DNA from: Polyporus tsugae
Lineage: Eukaryota > Basidiomycota > Agaricomycetes > Polyporales > Polyporaceae
Direction: 5' to 3'
DNA: 64,000 nt
NCBI GenBank assembly: GCA_024305745.1
Contig: JAHRBS010000009.1
Location: 558,001 to 622,000, forward strand
In this document: piece by piece, positions 52,939 through 64,000 of the stretch
Numbering within the stretch: the stretch's first letter is position 1
Layout: each line of letters starts with the position of its first letter
Made by a program: the position numbers and the translations under genes
The notes under the pieces: model-generated
Told to the model about the DNA's origin: nothing
The model's input: the letters and a program-made list of their open reading frames with translations, nothing else
The model's database searches: none

Positions 52939-55900
52939 GCCGTCAAGGACGTAAGGGAGTGGATACAGCGAGGGCCTAGAGGCGATGTGGGTGGCGGAGT
53001 GTGTGTTGGGAGACTGGCCATTTTATAGGACGTCCGAGCGGCACAGCCAAGCAAGCAGCGACAAACATGACTATCACTGGCTGACAGTGGTCATCTTGTT
53101 CCTGTGGATAACCATTCTACGTCCGTTCCCCTATGCAAATTGATAAGTCCCATGTAAGAAAAACTCATGGGAGTGGGTTACCTCAGGCTGGCCGGCCGTC
53201 GTTCTGTATTCGGACAAGCCGTTCTGACTTGAGGCACCACATGAATCAGGGAGAGGCGCGTAGCATTAGCTTCGATTCCCGCCAACCCCAATCCATGCAG
53301 AGAAGTCTTCCTGTCCTGGTCGGATCTGCTGCCGCCGGGTTCTTCCCATCGGCGGAAGTACGGGAGAAGGGCATTCTTCGTCTACTGCCGGGAGCTAGTC
53401 CTCCACGACCCTAGAATTGGGACGGACACGATGTGGTTGAGCTGCGCAACAGCAACGTCTAAAAGACATGCTCACCTCAACCCGACTGCAGCCACACATC
53501 CCTGATTGACACGCAGGATCGACTAGTACACAATTAAAGAGTTAGATGTATAGATTATGGGCCTGTAAGCATGAATTTGCATGGAATCGGACAAACCATG
53601 GGAAGAACCTCTCGTCTCCCGATGTTAGTAAAGACCGGGACGGCCGGCCAGTTATTTGAGGGAGGAAGTTGCAGGGCAAGGCCCACTGAGCGACGCCGCC
53701 GAATCGGTAGTTTTACGGCAACATCATCCGAAACAGGAATATTTATTCTCACGCCCCCTTTGGTTTGAACATCGTCCCTTTCTCCACTCAATCTCCCGGA
53801 TCTAGCACGGGGAGCCCATTTCCTGCAAGCTTCGATGTTCAACCGACGGTATGTTATTGTACCCAGCTTATGCTCTGCAAAGTAATGACGCAAATACTTG
53901 ACAAATTGATCGGAAGGAGCACCAATACCGGCGCCCTATCGGTTGGACTGAGGCTTCAACTAGGAACAAGCGCAAGGTGTTCGCCTGGCATTGTCGGCAT
54001 ACTGGTCTGAGACGGCCTTCGGTATGTATAGTCCATGCTAGTCACGTACATTTGGCTAGTATAGCGCAACACTAGCGACCCGTAGTTTTCAGGAAGCTGA
54101 CAAATTGCCAGCCGTCTCCCGAACGATATCGGACTGTGATGTCGGTGAGTCTATATGACATGTTTAACTTGGTGGCCCCAATGCAGGCATATAGAGTTCC
54201 GGATGTGCTAATCTACTAATATCAGACTTCTTGCGGCACGACCTTAGTTCGAGACACGAGCCAGCCTTAGTCTTCGGAATGGAACCCTCAGGGCCAGACC
54301 CATCGCAACTTCCCGCAGTATTCGCATGGCTCGCAGGTTCGTTGCCGGATTCAGAACCTCCCAGTCTCGTGAGATCCACCGCAGCTGATATGCAGAATCG
54401 GGCTAGTTCTAAACTTCTTGGCTGCCGTTCCCTTGGGCTGCTATTCTCACCGACCACGCTGCCTCATTGTACTGTTCACAAGGTCTCCGAGTCCTCTCGA
54501 CGGCTCTGCGTGCATGGCACGAACCCGACATAGCCATCATTACTTCTGTACGCTCAGCTTCCTCCCGATTCTGATTTGTAACGTGGGATGCAGGCTCGTG
54601 CGTTTTGACCCTACAGTTCCTTCACCGGGCTCTTGATCAGAAACGATGCTGCCATTCGCCATGCTTCCGCGTCTCAGTCTGGCCGAGCCTTCAAAAACCT
54701 CCAGTGTTCCACGTAGATGATCGATGATCTTGGCTTCCGCAGGTGTATGTACTCGTATTCCGGGGTCTTCTAGTGGGGTTTTTTCAGACCCAACTCAATG
54801 CGTTTCTGTAACAGGAGCGGTGGCGACTGGAATCGTCCAGTCGAAAGGAGATGCCATGTCTGCATTCTGAATATCAAACTCAAGGGCTCATCGGCAGTCT
54901 GTTCCCTTGTAAGTTCGCAATTTACTATCATTCTGGGCATCGCGGATACTGTCACTGACATGCGGGACGATAGGGTGCGGATCTCGTGAGGGTCGTGGGG
55001 CCAATACCCAGCGCCCCGAAAGATGGCACGGTATCGTCAAGCCCCACTAAGGCTGCGCCAGTACCCTCGCAGGCGGTGCGGATTGCTGGCCTTGATGTGT
55101 GCGTCGCTCTCAATAATGTCGTAAAGGACCTACGGCCGCCTCGTATGCCAAGGTGGTGTCGTTTCGCTTCGCGGCTACTACTACTGGCAGTTGACCACCG
55201 GACGTTCTACAGGCCTTCACGTCAAAATGTCCCAATCGGACTCGTTATTCTGCAATACAATACCGAGTGTTCGTCTAGGAGGATATTGTAAGGTTGCGAT
55301 CTTGGCTCGGAGTCCCTCTGTATCCTCTGATCCGACATCGATGGATCGGTCGTTGACATACGTTTCCCCTCATTTCTCCCTTCGTTTTATATGCACTCTT
55401 GTACGTGTTAGAACGTCGCGGAGAAGTTGCTTATACTTATGTTTACTTGACATGCTGAGATTCCTCAATTCACTCGGTAACGGTCTTGGCAGTAGCGCGT
55501 GCAGTGCTACCTCTTTCGGGGGAGCTCCAATTTCCAAATGGCCTGTTAAATGTGAGTCCAGTAAATTCGAGTGATAAATTCTGGTAATGCCTGTGTCGCA
55601 CTGGAGCACGCAGGGCGTAACTGGGAATCCCAGTTGTACGGACTTTTTGGGTAACCAACGGCATCAGCTTCCTGATTTGTGCACACCCTATGTACACAGC
55701 CACATTGCCGACGCTAAGCGCTTAGGACTCGTGGCAGCTTACCCCCAAGGTCCCCCATGTTCCCAGATGTTCCCCTTCAAAGTTAAGGCGAGTCCATCCC
55801 TGAATTTGACTGAATTTCAAAGTAGGAGGTGGTAGTAAGGCCGATCGTCTATATACACTCGACTGATCTTGGCAGGACATTCCCAGTTTATCCGAGCTCG

Positions 55901-58068
55901 TCACCCGCTACTTTACCACTGGCCCCAATGGCTTCCGGTTCAACGGGTTGTCATGGACGAAGTAACTGATTACGGTACCGCAGTCCTCTATCACACAGTC
56001 CCCGAGCTGTTTTCCCTCCAGGACGCCACTCTTACACGAGTCGGACTTCTTCGCATACCCCTCCGGAGGGTCTATCTGCTGAGTTGGGTTCTGGCGCCGC
56101 GACTCATCCCATTCTCGCGCGAAGGTTGCACATACGCTCTAGGCCGGTCCTTACAGAGTGCGAGAAGCCCTGTACTATTATCTGCACACCCGTGTTAAAT
56201 TCGAGGCGTACTGCAGGACACGGCTCAACTCGGTGAGTCCTCTGCTTTATTTTGTGACGCGGTCGCGGTAGTCCATGGCGGTCGCAGGCGATCCTTGAGT
56301 CCAAATACGAATGCGGGAGCGGATGGCCAACAATCGCGCGACGCTCGGAGACAGCGGTCCCGAGAAGGCGTCGGACGAGGATCCACGCATCCGGCCAGAC
56401 CGTACCTGGACGCCTTGCAGTGCGTTCTGGGCCCTGGATGCCGGAATGCCACCGACGCCTTCCTCGATCCTCACAGGCCCACGAAAAGAGTTGAAGCGCT
56501 TCCGGGGCAATGCCCTTGGTATTGGCTCTTCGCGCCATGTGGGAAGAACAGGACATTGAAGGACATCGATGGGAGCATCTACCTTCGTCGACTCCGTGAA
56601 CGATCTAGATCATGAGAGGCCGAGCGGAGCCAGTGGTACCATTGCCGCGAAGCTGTGTCGCGGCATGTGTTACGTCCCTTGCAGCGCTTCACGGGAGGGG
56701 CACCTGCGGCTAAATTCGGATCCGACGACGCAGTGAGGCTCTCGGACGTCCTGCTGACCGTTCATTGTCTTCTCCCAACGCCGACGCAGCAGGTTCTTGA
56801 CTTGATATCGCACTTCTAGGGCGATGCTGCGTAGGATGCTTGGGCAGTTTCATGCGAAGCTGGCGGTGCTTTTAGCTCTGTCCAGGCGGACTGCCGTTTC
56901 CGTGCGTGAGTCGAAGAAGCCCATATCGTCACGTGCACTTGGTTCTGCGGCTTCCTATACTCGGACTCGCCGAAGCCGTGAGCACATGTCATCCGACACG
57001 TAGGAGGGGTACTCCCCTGCGGTGACCTACTCGATTCAATGCATAGTGCAGGTTTGCTTACGCGCGTCCTTGGAGTCGCATTCTCGCTCAGTGTGCAGAC
57101 AAAGGTAAGGACGAGCACGAGTAAACCGTACTACGAGCTGAGTTACGCACCTAGTGAGAGTCACTCACTTGACAGGCCCAGTTGCCTATACCCCGCACTT
57201 CCGGTAACGCTTCCCCTAAGGTGTCGTGCACTCCGTCGATGCGACGAGCGATGGGAGACAACAACGGTGCGCTCTGCGGGACCGCGCCTGCTGCTGTACC
57301 GTCGTATGTAGGCTGGCAGCTTCTCAGTGTTGACTGTGCTTGGTGGCTGCCAACTGAAGAGTAGTCAAGCACCGCTGGTGTGGTGTAGCCGCATTCCTCC
57401 TTCAGTCACAGCCTCAGAGTGTCGAAACTCAGTGCAGACCATGTGGTTAGGACTTGAACTTGGCCTCCTCGTGTCGGACGGCGCGGCCCGGGCGGTTGAC
57501 GACGTAAATGCCGCTGCGATATCTCGTACACGACCTATAACGTGGTTGAGACTGGAACGCGACAGAAACCCGCTGCAAATTCGCATCGCGCCTGAGCCAA
57601 TGGCCTAGACAGCTGCTCAGAGGCGAGTGGCACAGTAATGTGCACTCTTACCATTCTGGTCAGCACTCGGCGACCTTCCCTATCTGGCACACAGGCTTAA
57701 TTGGTTACTTGGTGGTCGGACAAAGCAGCGACTGGCTGAACGCTGGCCATGGTTTGATGGCGCCTTTTACCCCACGAACTCAACCATCGTCGCCATGTAA
57801 CCATGTGCAGTCCCTGGACTCGTGCTGCAGCCATCCACAAACGTTTGGCAGCGTTTCCGTGAACAAAGCTGGCCGGCCATTGGCCAAAGGCATTGTGGGC
57901 CTCATGTTTTCCGGATTCATCCTCCCTGTAGGTATATAAAAGTGCTCAGTTGGCTAGCGGTACGTTCATCATCACGTTCTCGTCCTGCTCACCGCGTCTT
58001 CGTCGTCTTCTCGTCCTACTCATCATCTTCTCATCCTACCCACTCCTAACCACCGCTCGCACCCCTCG
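52939..58068. other. Gene-poor stretch, 5.1 kb
   Basis: Many short ORFs on both strands, none over about 150 codons and none with a motif I recognise. No LTRs, terminal inverted repeats or tRNA-like cloverleaf were found by eye. It may be decayed sequence. The last 140 bp are the promoter of DUF6540-like gene 3. Confidence 0.4.
57933..57942 (+). promoter_or_regulatory. TATA box of DUF6540-like gene 3
   Basis: TATATAAAAG lies 136 bp before the ATG at 58069. It is followed by a pyrimidine-rich leader. Confidence 0.6.
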
Positions 58069-58542
58069 ATGCCGAACCTTACCCTCGCCGTTGCCCAGTA
58101 CAAGATCGAAGGCTTTAACTGGCCGAAGGTCCATGTCGCCCTCGTCGCCTTCTCCCCCGGCCATCCCCATGCCTACCTCTTCCAGCTCTGGGGCAACACG
58201 GATACCTTCGCGTTCCGGTACTCCGAGGTCGACCACCTCCTCAAGGCATCCAAGCTCCAAGGCGGCGTCAAGATCGGCGAAGTCAGCTACGACGTGGTCC
58301 GCTCCGGGTGGTTGAGGGGGGTGCTCGGCGACAAGGTCACCGTCCGGCGCCGGGACCCGTCCTACAACTGCCAGGTCTGGCTTCTCGATGCGGTCCGCGA
58401 GCTGCAGCTGTACCGCGACCAAGTGTTCATCCTTCCGGAGTTCAGTCGCGAGTGGCTCTATACGGCGCTGAAGCGTCAGTACCTGACGTGGGAGCAGGCA
58501 AATGACCACTATTTCGAGACGGTGATGCCGCCGAGGAAGTAG
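58069..58542 (+). CDS. DUF6540-like small protein 3
   Basis: An intronless ORF of 157 residues, MPNLTLAVAQYKIEGF. It is more distant from genes 1 and 2 but keeps LVAFSPG, GNTDTF, GGVKIGEV, YNCQVWLLDAVREL and the DHYFETVM end. His (KVHVALVAF) and Cys (NCQVW) are both present. The downstream neighbour on the opposite strand is a broken APH-like kinase, giving the same pair as 46.9-48.4 kb but inverted. Confidence 0.75.
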   Translation: MPNLTLAVAQYKIEGFNWPKVHVALVAFSPGHPHAYLFQLWGNTDTFAFRYSEVDHLLKASKLQGGVKIGEVSYDVVRSGWLRGVLGDKVTVRRRDPSYNCQVWLLDAVRELQLYRDQVFILPEFSREWLYTALKRQYLTWEQANDHYFETVMPPRK

Positions 58543-58789
58543 TAGTCGTGATCGGTTCGTTCTCTGGAAGAAGTCTTGATATTGTATTATCTGCATCCCT
58601 AATCCCGACTCGCGGTCATTCACGAACATGTTGGTTCCTTACACCCTGTACATACATGCGTTCTGTATACGGACCGTTGTTTTCCAAGCTATACCATTAG
58701 AGCAGTACTAAACGGGTATGTGGCCGAAGATCACATGGAGGAGGCTCCCTTGTAAGACGAATGTCTTCTTCGTAACCACCCGCCACCTG

Positions 58790-59671
58790 ACTCAAACGAA
58801 GTTCGCCCACTCCGTCGGGGTTGAGTCCACCCACCACCACTTCCAGCCAGTATATCGGACACTACCCCGCCTCCTCGACATCTTCAGGCTCGTCTCCGGT
58901 GGCCCGTTCATACGATTGATGTCCCCGTGAGTGAAGACGATGGATGATCGTCGGGCATGGCACGACAGAACTCCACGATGCATTCCGTCGCCGAAAATCT
59001 CGTAACGAGACACGTTCCAGTTGTTTCTGAAGCCATTCTCGCCGGTGAAAGGGCCAAACGAATCGTCCGACCACGTCATGGAGAAGTCGGCCACCGGGTT
59101 CCCCAAAGGAGACCCGAGCCAACGCTGGGGCGGGGGGCTCTGACCCAGGGGCCGGTGGCGTGGTGGTTGAGAGATGCGGCGCAAGTCCTCGACGAACCCG
59201 ACCAGCTTCCGGATTCCGCATGACGCGTGACGGTTTGTCGTTGGCCGGCGGAGAGCACGCGCTGCAGCATGTCATCGCTCTCCATATGCATTACGGTAGT
59301 CCATGACCCGTGACGAGGTACCCCGTTCCGCTTTTCTCCCAGTGGTGATGAAGTCGGGGGACGGAGATCGTGGGGGTGTGTTCGGCAACGAGACGTGTTG
59401 CTTCGGTTTCGATGCGGGCACGATAGGGCGAAGTGGATTTGAGTACGAGATTGGAAGCGAGGCGTCGGACGTTCCCCTTGATAGGGCCGTACTCCTCATA
59501 CGCTTTGTCGAGGAGTGTAACCGAAAGAGATGGGTCGGGCGGAACGCGGTCACGGAGGGGACCCAGGACGTTTATGGCCATCGCAAGCCTGAGAGCCTGT
59601 CTTGTCGACGGCATAAGGACTGGATATGAGGGGTGAAATGCGAGAATTTCAAGTTCTAAAGGGGTCAGCAC
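58790..59671 (-). pseudogene. APH-like kinase pseudogene
   Basis: Minus-strand similarity to the APH-like gene at 46894-47814 is spread over several frames. RRLASNLVLKS, ATRLVAEHTP and VPRLHHHWEK lie in one frame (59671-59291). The VMDY hinge region and MLQRVLSAGQRQTV are in others. FVEDLRRISQPP through FTHGDINRMN is in a further frame (about 59190-58915). The segment with the second metal-binding Asp (LLDW in the intact copy) is missing after GDEPEDVEEAG, and a TAG falls where Trp is expected. At least three frameshifts or deletions are needed, so this is a clear pseudogene. Confidence 0.78.
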
Positions 59672-60626
59672 TCTTCAATCAATGTTGGTCCTAGTTAGTG
59701 GTGTTATTCGTTCTTAGCAGGCGGTCTGTGGTACGTTTTTCTTGTTCGAGTTTGAATCATACTTACTGGGGGCGCGCGCCTCCCGGGAAGGGCCAGTGCT
59801 GACATCCTAGTTCAAGCGCGCCCCGGCTAGCGACTTCATTTGTCTACTATAAGGACGGTAATTCGTTCATGTTTCAATACAGGGTCCAGAGAAAATGTTA
59901 GTCACCTACTTATTCGAAGGACATCGTCTCTGTGAAGTCGTGAATCCAGCCGCTGGCACTGGAGCTGGGGCCGCACGAGGGGTCGGATAACCGGCCCGGC
60001 GGGTCGGAACAGGTCGGAACGAACTCTGAGTCTTTGACGAAACCACCAGGAATCTTCCAGTTATGCACCCAACCATGAATATTGATGCATCCCAATCCGT
60101 TCCAAACTCCTTAGACCTGTCGACATGCCAATGTGCTGGATCGCCGGCGGCACTACCGTTCAGCGTGCCAGCGCAATAAGATGACTGGCTCAGATCTTAC
60201 TTGGGTGGAGTACATTCTCGTTCGAACAGTTATCCCTCTAGATCTGATTATATGTGCCCGTGTTCCAGAAAATACGCCGACAAGCCGAGAATTGACCCAC
60301 CATTGATAAGTTATCGTGCAAGTTTGAACCCAGACAGATCCAGAGCTGTGGGAGCCAAGCCACCGCGCGTCCGCTCACGTGGTTCGCTTGTGCCAACGGA
60401 TGACAACACCCCGCCTACTCGTCTGCGCAATATTGCACCATAACTACTAATCTCTCTGATATTGATATTTTCCTATCGCTCCCCGTTCCACGGAATCTTA
60501 ATCGGCGGAAGGCTCTCGGAGGACGTTCTACAGACCTCAAAAGCGGCTCCCAGCGGTCAATATGACGCGGGTTCTTTCTCTCGCCCCGTGCTCAGCTGCA
60601 CCCCCACGCACTTAGCTTCAAAAACC
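59672..60626. other. Intergenic before the transporter
   Basis: No supported gene. Confidence 0.45.
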
Positions 60627-62485
60627 ATGTCGGGCAAAGCGGATGCCTCCTCCTCGAGTTACCCCTCCTCGATCAAGTCTACAGCAGCGCTAGAGGAGGG
60701 ACGGGAAGATCTTCATGATTTCGAACCCGAACTGGTCAAGCGGACATGGCGGAAGGTGGACTGGGCGATCTTGCCGCTTGCGGTGGTTCTCTATCTGGCT
60801 GCATACATTGACAGGTACGATCGAACATTTTCTAACGACCACCTTGCTCGACTTTTGAGATGTTCTGCTCGCAGGGCCAACATTGGGAATGCCAAAGTGC
60901 TAGGGCTGGCGACCTCCCTCAAACTGACGAGTAACCAGTACAATTGGGCGCTGTCAATCTTCTTCGTCGGTTACGTCATTTTCGAGACGCCTTCGAATAT
61001 CATCCTCCGGAAAACCAGCCCCAGGTGGTACATCCCTACCCTGACTGTAAGTCGTTATGTTCTCGGGGCTAATTTATGTGTATCTAACTGAGTTATATAA
61101 AGGTACTCTGGGGTTTGGTCTGCGCCTTGTTTGCGACCGTCAAAACAGCCCGAGGCCTCTTGGCAATAAGGTTCTTTTTGGGCGCCGCCGAAGCAGGCTT
61201 CATTCCTGGTATCGTTTACTGGCGTGAGTTTGAACTACCCAGAATTCATAAAGTTGTCGTCGGTTAACGAGATAGCTGTGACCTAGTAAGTTGTTGGTAC
61301 CCGCGAACGCTACTCGGGAGTCGCTACGCAGTCCTCTACTCGACCGTGTCGCTTACAGGAGCGTTTGGCGGTCTCCTTGCAACTGCAATACACGCCCTCG
61401 ATGGCACATATGGAATCGCAGGGTGGAAGTAAGTCCGCACATTCTCTACAGTTCATCATCTGCTTGACGCTCGACTCCTTGCAGATGGATCTTCATCGTC
61501 GAAGGATGCGTCACGGGTGGCCTCGGGCTCCTCTCCTTCTTCGTCATGTCCGCGTACCCCACGACGGCGCACTTCCTCTCCGAAGACGAGAGGCGTGTCG
61601 TCCTCGTCGCCAACGAGGCCGACCGCGCGCAGAAGGCCGACGAGCACTTCAGCGGCAAGCAGGTCCGCTCCGCGTTCACCGACTGGCGCACCTGGCTCTG
61701 GGGCCTCATCTACATCTCGATCTACATCCCGGTCTACAGCGTGATCCTCTCGCTGCCCTCCGTGGTGACGGGTCTGGGGTACTCGGGGACGCACGCGACA
61801 CTCATGGCATGCCCGCCGTATGGCTTGGGTTTCGTGATCGTCCTGCTCGCGGGGTGGACGACGGACCGGTACGGCAAGCTGTTCTACCACTACGTCGGCG
61901 CGATCGTCGTGACCGTCGTCGCGTTGATCGTGCTCATGGTGGTCGAGAACCTCGTCGTACGCTATGTCATGTTCTTCCTCGTCATGTTCATGTACGCCCC
62001 TTCGTCCTCTTCTCTCCGCCCAAACTTCCTTCCCCAGCTAACGATGAGCGTGTCCAGGTTCATCCCGGTCTCCGTCTGCTGGACGTGGCTCGGGAGCAAC
62101 GTCGCGAGCGCCAACAAGCGCGCCGCCGCGCTCGGAGTCGTCTTCTCCCTCGGCAACATCGGCGGTACCGTCTCCGGGCAGATCTACCGCGCGGAGTGGG
62201 CCCCGCGATACGTCCAAGGCCACGCGATCAATGTCGGTTGCTACGCCATCGCGCTCGTCGCGGGCGCCGCGCTCTGGTGGAGCTACAAGACGGACAACGA
62301 GAGCCGCGACCGCGCGGCGAACGAGACGGTGAAGAGGTCGATGCAGCACGACCTGTTGGGGGAGGACTTGGGTGATCTCGGTGACCGGTGCGTCCCTCTT
62401 ATCCTTGTTTGTTCTCGAAAAAAGTTGCGTTTGCTCATCGCTGGTTCGTCGATGCAGGCACCCGAGCTTCAGATATTACTTGTAA
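60627..62485 (+). CDS. MFS transporter, anion:cation symporter (Dal5/allantoate permease-like)
   Basis: Exons 60627-60814, 60875-61046, 61103-61223, 61287-61428, 61485-61991, 62058-62387 and 62458-62485 join in frame to about 495 residues. The first helix is preceded by RTWRKVDWAILPLAVVLYLAAYIDR and followed by ANIGNAK. Then come FFVGYVIFETPSNIIL, RFFLGAAEAGFIPGIVYW, GAFGGLLATAI, GWKWIFIVEGCVTGGLGLLSF, an intracellular loop with LSEDERR, and the second six-helix half (GWTTDRYGKLFYH; AALGVVFSLGNIGGTVSGQIY). It ends GDRHPSFRYYL. This is the pattern of fungal plasma-membrane transporters for carboxylates, vitamins or allantoate. The substrate cannot be predicted, and the neighbours give no hint. 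Confidence 0.87.
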
Positions 62486-62737
62486 CGCGCGTTATGATTG
62501 GTAGACGTGATGTAGATTCTCTATCCGAGGTATATGCTAGACGACTAGCTAGAGTCCATGACAAGACTGTGTACGTTACATTGTACTAACTTGCAACTAC
62601 GCTGACTACGAAAAGCTGTGCACCCCAGATCCGATGCTAGTCACCAACCCAGCTGGTGAGTAGCGTCCATAAAATATCCGAGTCCGACATAGCTCGACAT
62701 ATCCGTCCGTGACGGTATCCCGTGCGCGGGCCTCTCA

Positions 62738-63188
62738 TCATCCACCTAGGGTCGGAGTCAATGCATTGCGCATCAGCGATGGCCGTCGACCATGCCCCAT
62801 ATGGTCCTCGTTCAGCGTCGAGACGGACGTCTGCGAATCGCCCAGCCGCACCATCCGCAGATCCTGCAGAGTCGTCTCCAGAATGATGATCTTGTCCTCC
62901 CAATTCCCGTCGTGGTTCAGGCACTTCGCGTGCTGGACCACCTGCTCGAGCACGTCGACCAGCTTGTGCTCGAGCACGCCCGGATAGCGGCGCTCGAGCG
63001 ACGAGGTGTGGGGCGATGCGCGAGATGGGATAGAGCAGCAGCCGCGGCGGCACGTTCTTCCATCGGGAGGTCTCGAAGAACGCCTGGAGGTGGATGAGCG
63101 TGTCGCGGAGGCAGATGACGGGGTGGCAGCCGTCGAGGAAATGCTTGATATCTCCGTCCGTGCGCGCGGTGCTGACGAAGGCGTCCCA
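62738..63188 (-). pseudogene. Unknown coding fragment with a frame change
   Basis: Minus-strand reading gives a protein-like stretch (WDAFVSTARTDGDIKHFLDG, LRDTLIHLQAFFETSRWKN, YPISRIAP). After a one-base frame change near 63010-63025 it continues as SSLERRYPGVLEHKLVDVLE, HAKCLNHDGNWEDKIIILET and VRLGDSQTSV. The two halves look like one helical protein, but I do not recognise the family. No clear start or upstream exon was found. It could be a pseudogene or a multi-exon gene whose splice sites I failed to place. Confidence 0.4.
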
Positions 63189-63287
63189 TGGAATACAGTT
63201 ACTCGTGGCTTGAACGTACGTACCTTCGGTCTATTATCTTACATACAGTACTCATGTCCACCCTCGTCCCGTCTGGTGCATTGACGT

Positions 63288-64000
63288 ATGCTACCATATC
63301 ATCGACAGGGCGAAGAGATCGTGCTCGCGCCTCTTGTCGACGTCTCTCTTGACGCCGTACGGGCGCTTGGAGCCAATGAGCTAGGGGCGTATGTTCAATT
63401 GTACTACTACCCGGGACGTGAAGTCCCCGAGGATCTCACGGAGCGGAAGAGACTGGTCCTCTTGGCCACTGGGAGGTCCCGCGAGTCGTATGCGATCGTT
63501 TGTCCCTATAGCACGCAGGTATATTCCTTCTTGAAGTTCGTCGGACGACTCCACTGGCATCGTACATGTATACAATTTCTGAAAACATACTACCTGAAGA
63601 CCAGAACTTCATGAGTTACAAGAAGAACAGAGCTTGACGACAATGAGCTCCGATTGGAACGATATTGTGCCTCGTCGACCGTCCCACTGCCGCCGTGACA
63701 TCGTGTCACAAGACCACCTCGGACTGGTTCCTTCACCTCTTGATACCGACTATTTATCTCGGGTTCCCCTTTCCTACGCCCCCAAGGACATCGACATCTA
63801 TCCGGAAGTCGCATTGCATGCACCCCCGATGCACCCACATCAACCAGTGATCCCACCTGCCGCGTCTATCGATGCGAAGACCGTCCATCGAGAACTTGAC
63901 GCAACTCGAGACTCGGACGGGTTTGAGGATAAAACAGAACGCGGCCGGGCCAGCGGATGCCGTTCCCCGAAAACTCAACATATATCTAGGGCTTATCTCT
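63288..64000 (+). CDS. Hypothetical gene running off the right edge
   Basis: Two open plus-strand segments may be exons. One is about 63302-63515 (GEEIVLAPLVDVSLDAVRAL, VQLYYYPGREVPEDLTERKR, SYAIVCPYSTQ), ending at a CAG|GTATAT donor. The other is open from the ATG at 63643, or an acceptor just before it, to the edge (MSSDWNDIVPRRPS, IDAKTVHRELDATRDSDGFE). The upstream TATCATCGACAG looks like a 3' splice site, so the ATG at 63288 may not be the start. No family is recognised; the exon joins are guesses. Confidence 0.3.

Noticed and set aside
54231..57118. Several 60-150 codon ORFs in the gene-poor region
   Set aside because: Overlapping on both strands, with no domain motif or paralogue in the window.
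63381..63575. Minus-strand 64-codon ORF near the right edge
   Set aside because: Shadow of the better plus-strand open segment.

Overview
The window looks like nuclear DNA of a filamentous basidiomycete, most likely an agaricomycete of the polypore kind. The evidence is genes split by many 50-65 nt GT..AG introns, tandem FunK1 (fungal-type protein kinase) genes, F-box genes, an isoprenylcysteine methyltransferase-like gene, and a Ty3/gypsy chromovirus. No bacterial operon, CRISPR array, rRNA or tRNA gene was recognised. All exon joins were made by eye from frame continuity, splice consensus and comparison between paralogues inside the window.

Layout. 1-1.1 kb: end of a leucine-rich F-box-type gene (minus). 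1.48-2.25 kb: a small protein with two ABM-like (dimeric alpha/beta barrel) repeats. 3.7-24.5 kb: four FunK1 kinase genes in one direction, of two alternating subtypes (A1-B1-A2-B2). A1 carries a nonsense codon, has lost its catalytic aspartates, and has a 7.2 kb LTR retrotransposon exactly at an intron 3' splice site. 25.1-46.0 kb: five paralogues (G1-G5) of an unusual composite gene: two Rossmann-like (class I amidotransferase/ThuA-like) domains, a TPR module and two CCCH zinc fingers. G1 and G2 point right, G3-G5 point left, and a complete F-box gene lies between the two groups. G2 is intact; G3 is a pseudogene; G1, G4 and G5 each carry one lesion. 46.9-50.6 kb: an APH-like kinase and two small DUF6540-like genes. 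52.2-52.9 kb: an ICMT-like methyltransferase. 53-58 kb: gene-poor. 58.1-59.7 kb: a third DUF6540-like gene beside a decayed APH-like kinase, mirroring the 47-48 kb pair. 60.6-62.5 kb: an MFS transporter. Right edge: fragments of unknown genes.

How it works together. This is accessory, duplication-driven sequence rather than a metabolic cluster. Kinase, F-box, TPR/zinc-finger and APH-like families are all expanded and decaying here. A signalling or protein-turnover theme is possible but is inference. The retrotransposon is young by LTR identity yet disabled. All three LTR differences and its three clearest inactivating changes fit C-to-T change at CpG, which points to cytosine-methylation-linked decay. 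Its LTR/primer arrangement suggests Tf1-like self-priming.
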